Assembly (NCBI GenBank): GCA_016189965.1 | Contig: JACPRL010000049.1 | Span: 1-5,590 of the forward strand | From: Acidobacteriota bacterium | Lineage (GTDB): Bacteria; Acidobacteriota; Terriglobia; Acidiferrales; 2-02-FULL-67-57 | Length of the DNA stretch: 5,590 nt | Direction of reading: 5' to 3' | In this document: in pieces, positions 5,139-5,590 of the stretch | Layout of the letters: the number at the start of each line of letters is the position of its first letter | Numbering within the stretch: position 1 is the stretch's first letter | Translations under genes and position numbers: made by a program | Notes under the pieces: generated by a model | Databases searched by the model: none | Seen by the model: the letters and a program-made list of their open reading frames with translations, nothing else | What the model was told of the DNA's origin: nothing

Positions 5139-5374
5139 AGCCAGGCGAAGATAGCGCCAGCAATCGTCCCGTCAAGCAAGCCATAGAGCGCCCCAACGAT
5201 GACATCGCCCAGCGTGGGCGTGCCGTGATAGCCGGGATAGACTGACGCCATCATCTGCAAGAAACCGGTCGCATAGTCGTTCCAAATCAGGTTGGCCAGA
5301 CCGGTGAGGAACATCCCCAGCACACCCCAGAGCAGACCCGCAGCAATCGCCATACCCTTGACGCTGAGTTTCAT
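5114..5374 (-). CDS. Small two-helix membrane protein (holin-like annotation family)
   Basis: This 86-aa protein has two hydrophobic segments, about 7-30 (GMAIAAGLLWGVLGMFLTGLA) and 56-80 (GDVIVGALYGLLDGTIAGAI, then FAWLY), joined by a short loop containing ASVYPGYHGTP. The core 'Y-P-G-Y', then 'G-x-x-x-G-x-x-Y-G-x-x-D-G', then 'F-A-W-L-Y-N' is shared, as I recall, with small bacterial proteins often labelled 'bacteriophage holin'. Nothing phage-like surrounds it, so that label probably does not describe its role; the function is unknown. The ATG at 5374 is chosen because GGAGGT (plus 5381-5386) precedes it by six bases. A longer frame up to 5533 runs through the palindromic repeat and is unlikely. 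Its 3' end overlaps the frame-corrected convergent gene by 25 bases. Confidence 0.8.
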   Translation of the reverse strand: MKLSVKGMAIAAGLLWGVLGMFLTGLANLIWNDYATGFLQMMASVYPGYHGTPTLGDVIVGALYGLLDGTIAGAIFAWLYNRFASA

Positions 5375-5413
5375 CGGCAAACCTCCACGACCAGACTGTT
5401 TCCTGCTTGCGCC

Positions 5414-5419
5414 ATTGTA
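5414..5419 (-). promoter_or_regulatory. Candidate -10 box for the small membrane protein gene
   Basis: On the minus strand this reads TACAAT, a 5 of 6 match to the -10 consensus, 39 bases before the ATG at 5374. No -35 match lies at normal spacing; that position (5437-5442) falls in the edge of the palindromic repeat. Confidence 0.35.
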
Positions 5420-5433
5420 GCGCCAAGCAGCGT

Positions 5434-5590
5434 TTAGCAGCGTGCTGAAAAACCCTGTGCCCCTGTCTTTCCGAACCCTTGCCTGCCTTGGCGGTGAGGA
5501 ATCTGCTTTTTCTTCACCCGTTGCTGCCGACAAGCAGATTCCTCGCTTCGCTCGGAATGACGAAGCGCGACTTTTTCAGAACCCTCTTAG
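5434..5590 (-). repeat. MITE-like palindromic repeat, copy 2 (inverted)
   Basis: This is the reverse complement of the repeat at 108-263. By hand, about 137 of 156 aligned columns agree. The inner arms GAGGAATCTGCTT (5496-5508) and AAGCAGATTCCTC (5532-5544) are perfect. The terminal arms are CAGCGTGCTGAAAAA (5438-5452) and, from 5586 leftward on the minus strand, GAGGGTTCTGAAAAA; they agree at 12 of 15 positions. TTAG stands directly outside both ends (5434-5437 and 5587-5590), which could be a 4-bp target-site duplication. The window stops exactly there, so the right flank cannot be examined further. Confidence 0.85.

Noticed and set aside
5139..5245. The Arg/Gly-rich C terminus of the uncorrected membrane protein frame as a real domain
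   Set aside because: It lies antisense to the convergent two-helix gene, and the +1 frame explains the lost fourth helix better.
5114..5374. Phage lysis holin
   Set aside because: No endolysin or other phage gene is nearby. The resemblance is to a chromosomal family that merely carries the holin label.
5375..5533. N-terminal extension of the small membrane protein up to 5533
   Set aside because: It would be encoded by the palindromic repeat. The ATG at 5374 has a good Shine-Dalgarno sequence and gives the family-like N terminus MKLSVKG.

Overview
This is a GC-rich (roughly 60-65 % by eye) bacterial chromosomal window with ordinary housekeeping genes, small exported and membrane proteins, and several repetitive palindromic elements. 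The gene styles suggest an Acidobacteriota or similar soil lineage: a bS21 beginning MAEVRV, a twin zinc-ribbon protein beside it, a DUF4412-like exported protein, and a small secreted protein of the 'L-x-x-G-x-Y' type. That assignment is inferred from protein style only. No marker here settles it, and there is no phage, CRISPR or transposase gene.

Layout. Positions 1-390 are non-coding. They hold a leftward TATAAT box, a 150-bp palindromic repeat (copy 1, about 108-263) and a candidate promoter for rpsU. Next come rpsU (391-588, +), a twin zinc-ribbon protein (661-963, +) and a DUF4412-like exported protein (1076-1849, +). A perfect 13-bp hairpin (1849-1889) separates the last of these from a convergent small secreted protein (1949-2272, -). 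After a hairpin-bearing spacer comes acpS (2450-2827, -). It is transcribed divergently from an RNase Z/PhnP-like metallo-beta-lactamase-fold hydrolase (2893-3675, +). A 141-bp spacer made of short tandem repeats leads to pgeF/yfiH (3817-4746, +). The start of pgeF's downstream neighbour overlaps its end; that neighbour is a four-helix membrane protein (4730-5138, +) with an apparent one-base frameshift. A convergent 86-aa two-helix membrane protein (5114-5374, -) follows. The window closes with copy 2 of the palindromic repeat, in inverted orientation (about 5434-5590).

How the parts relate. rpsU and the zinc-ribbon gene may be co-transcribed. acpS makes holo-acyl carrier protein for lipid synthesis. 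PgeF-type proteins are linked to peptidoglycan editing and to purine nucleoside cleavage. No common pathway joins all the genes, and I see no new multi-gene system.

The points most worth a second look are: the inverted pair of MITE-like repeats (about 88 % identical, one copy flanked by a possible 4-bp target duplication); a strong palindrome carried in-frame inside pgeF; a Cys where the metallo-hydrolase family normally has its bridging Asp; the frameshift at a C run in the membrane protein gene; and the repeat mosaic before pgeF.
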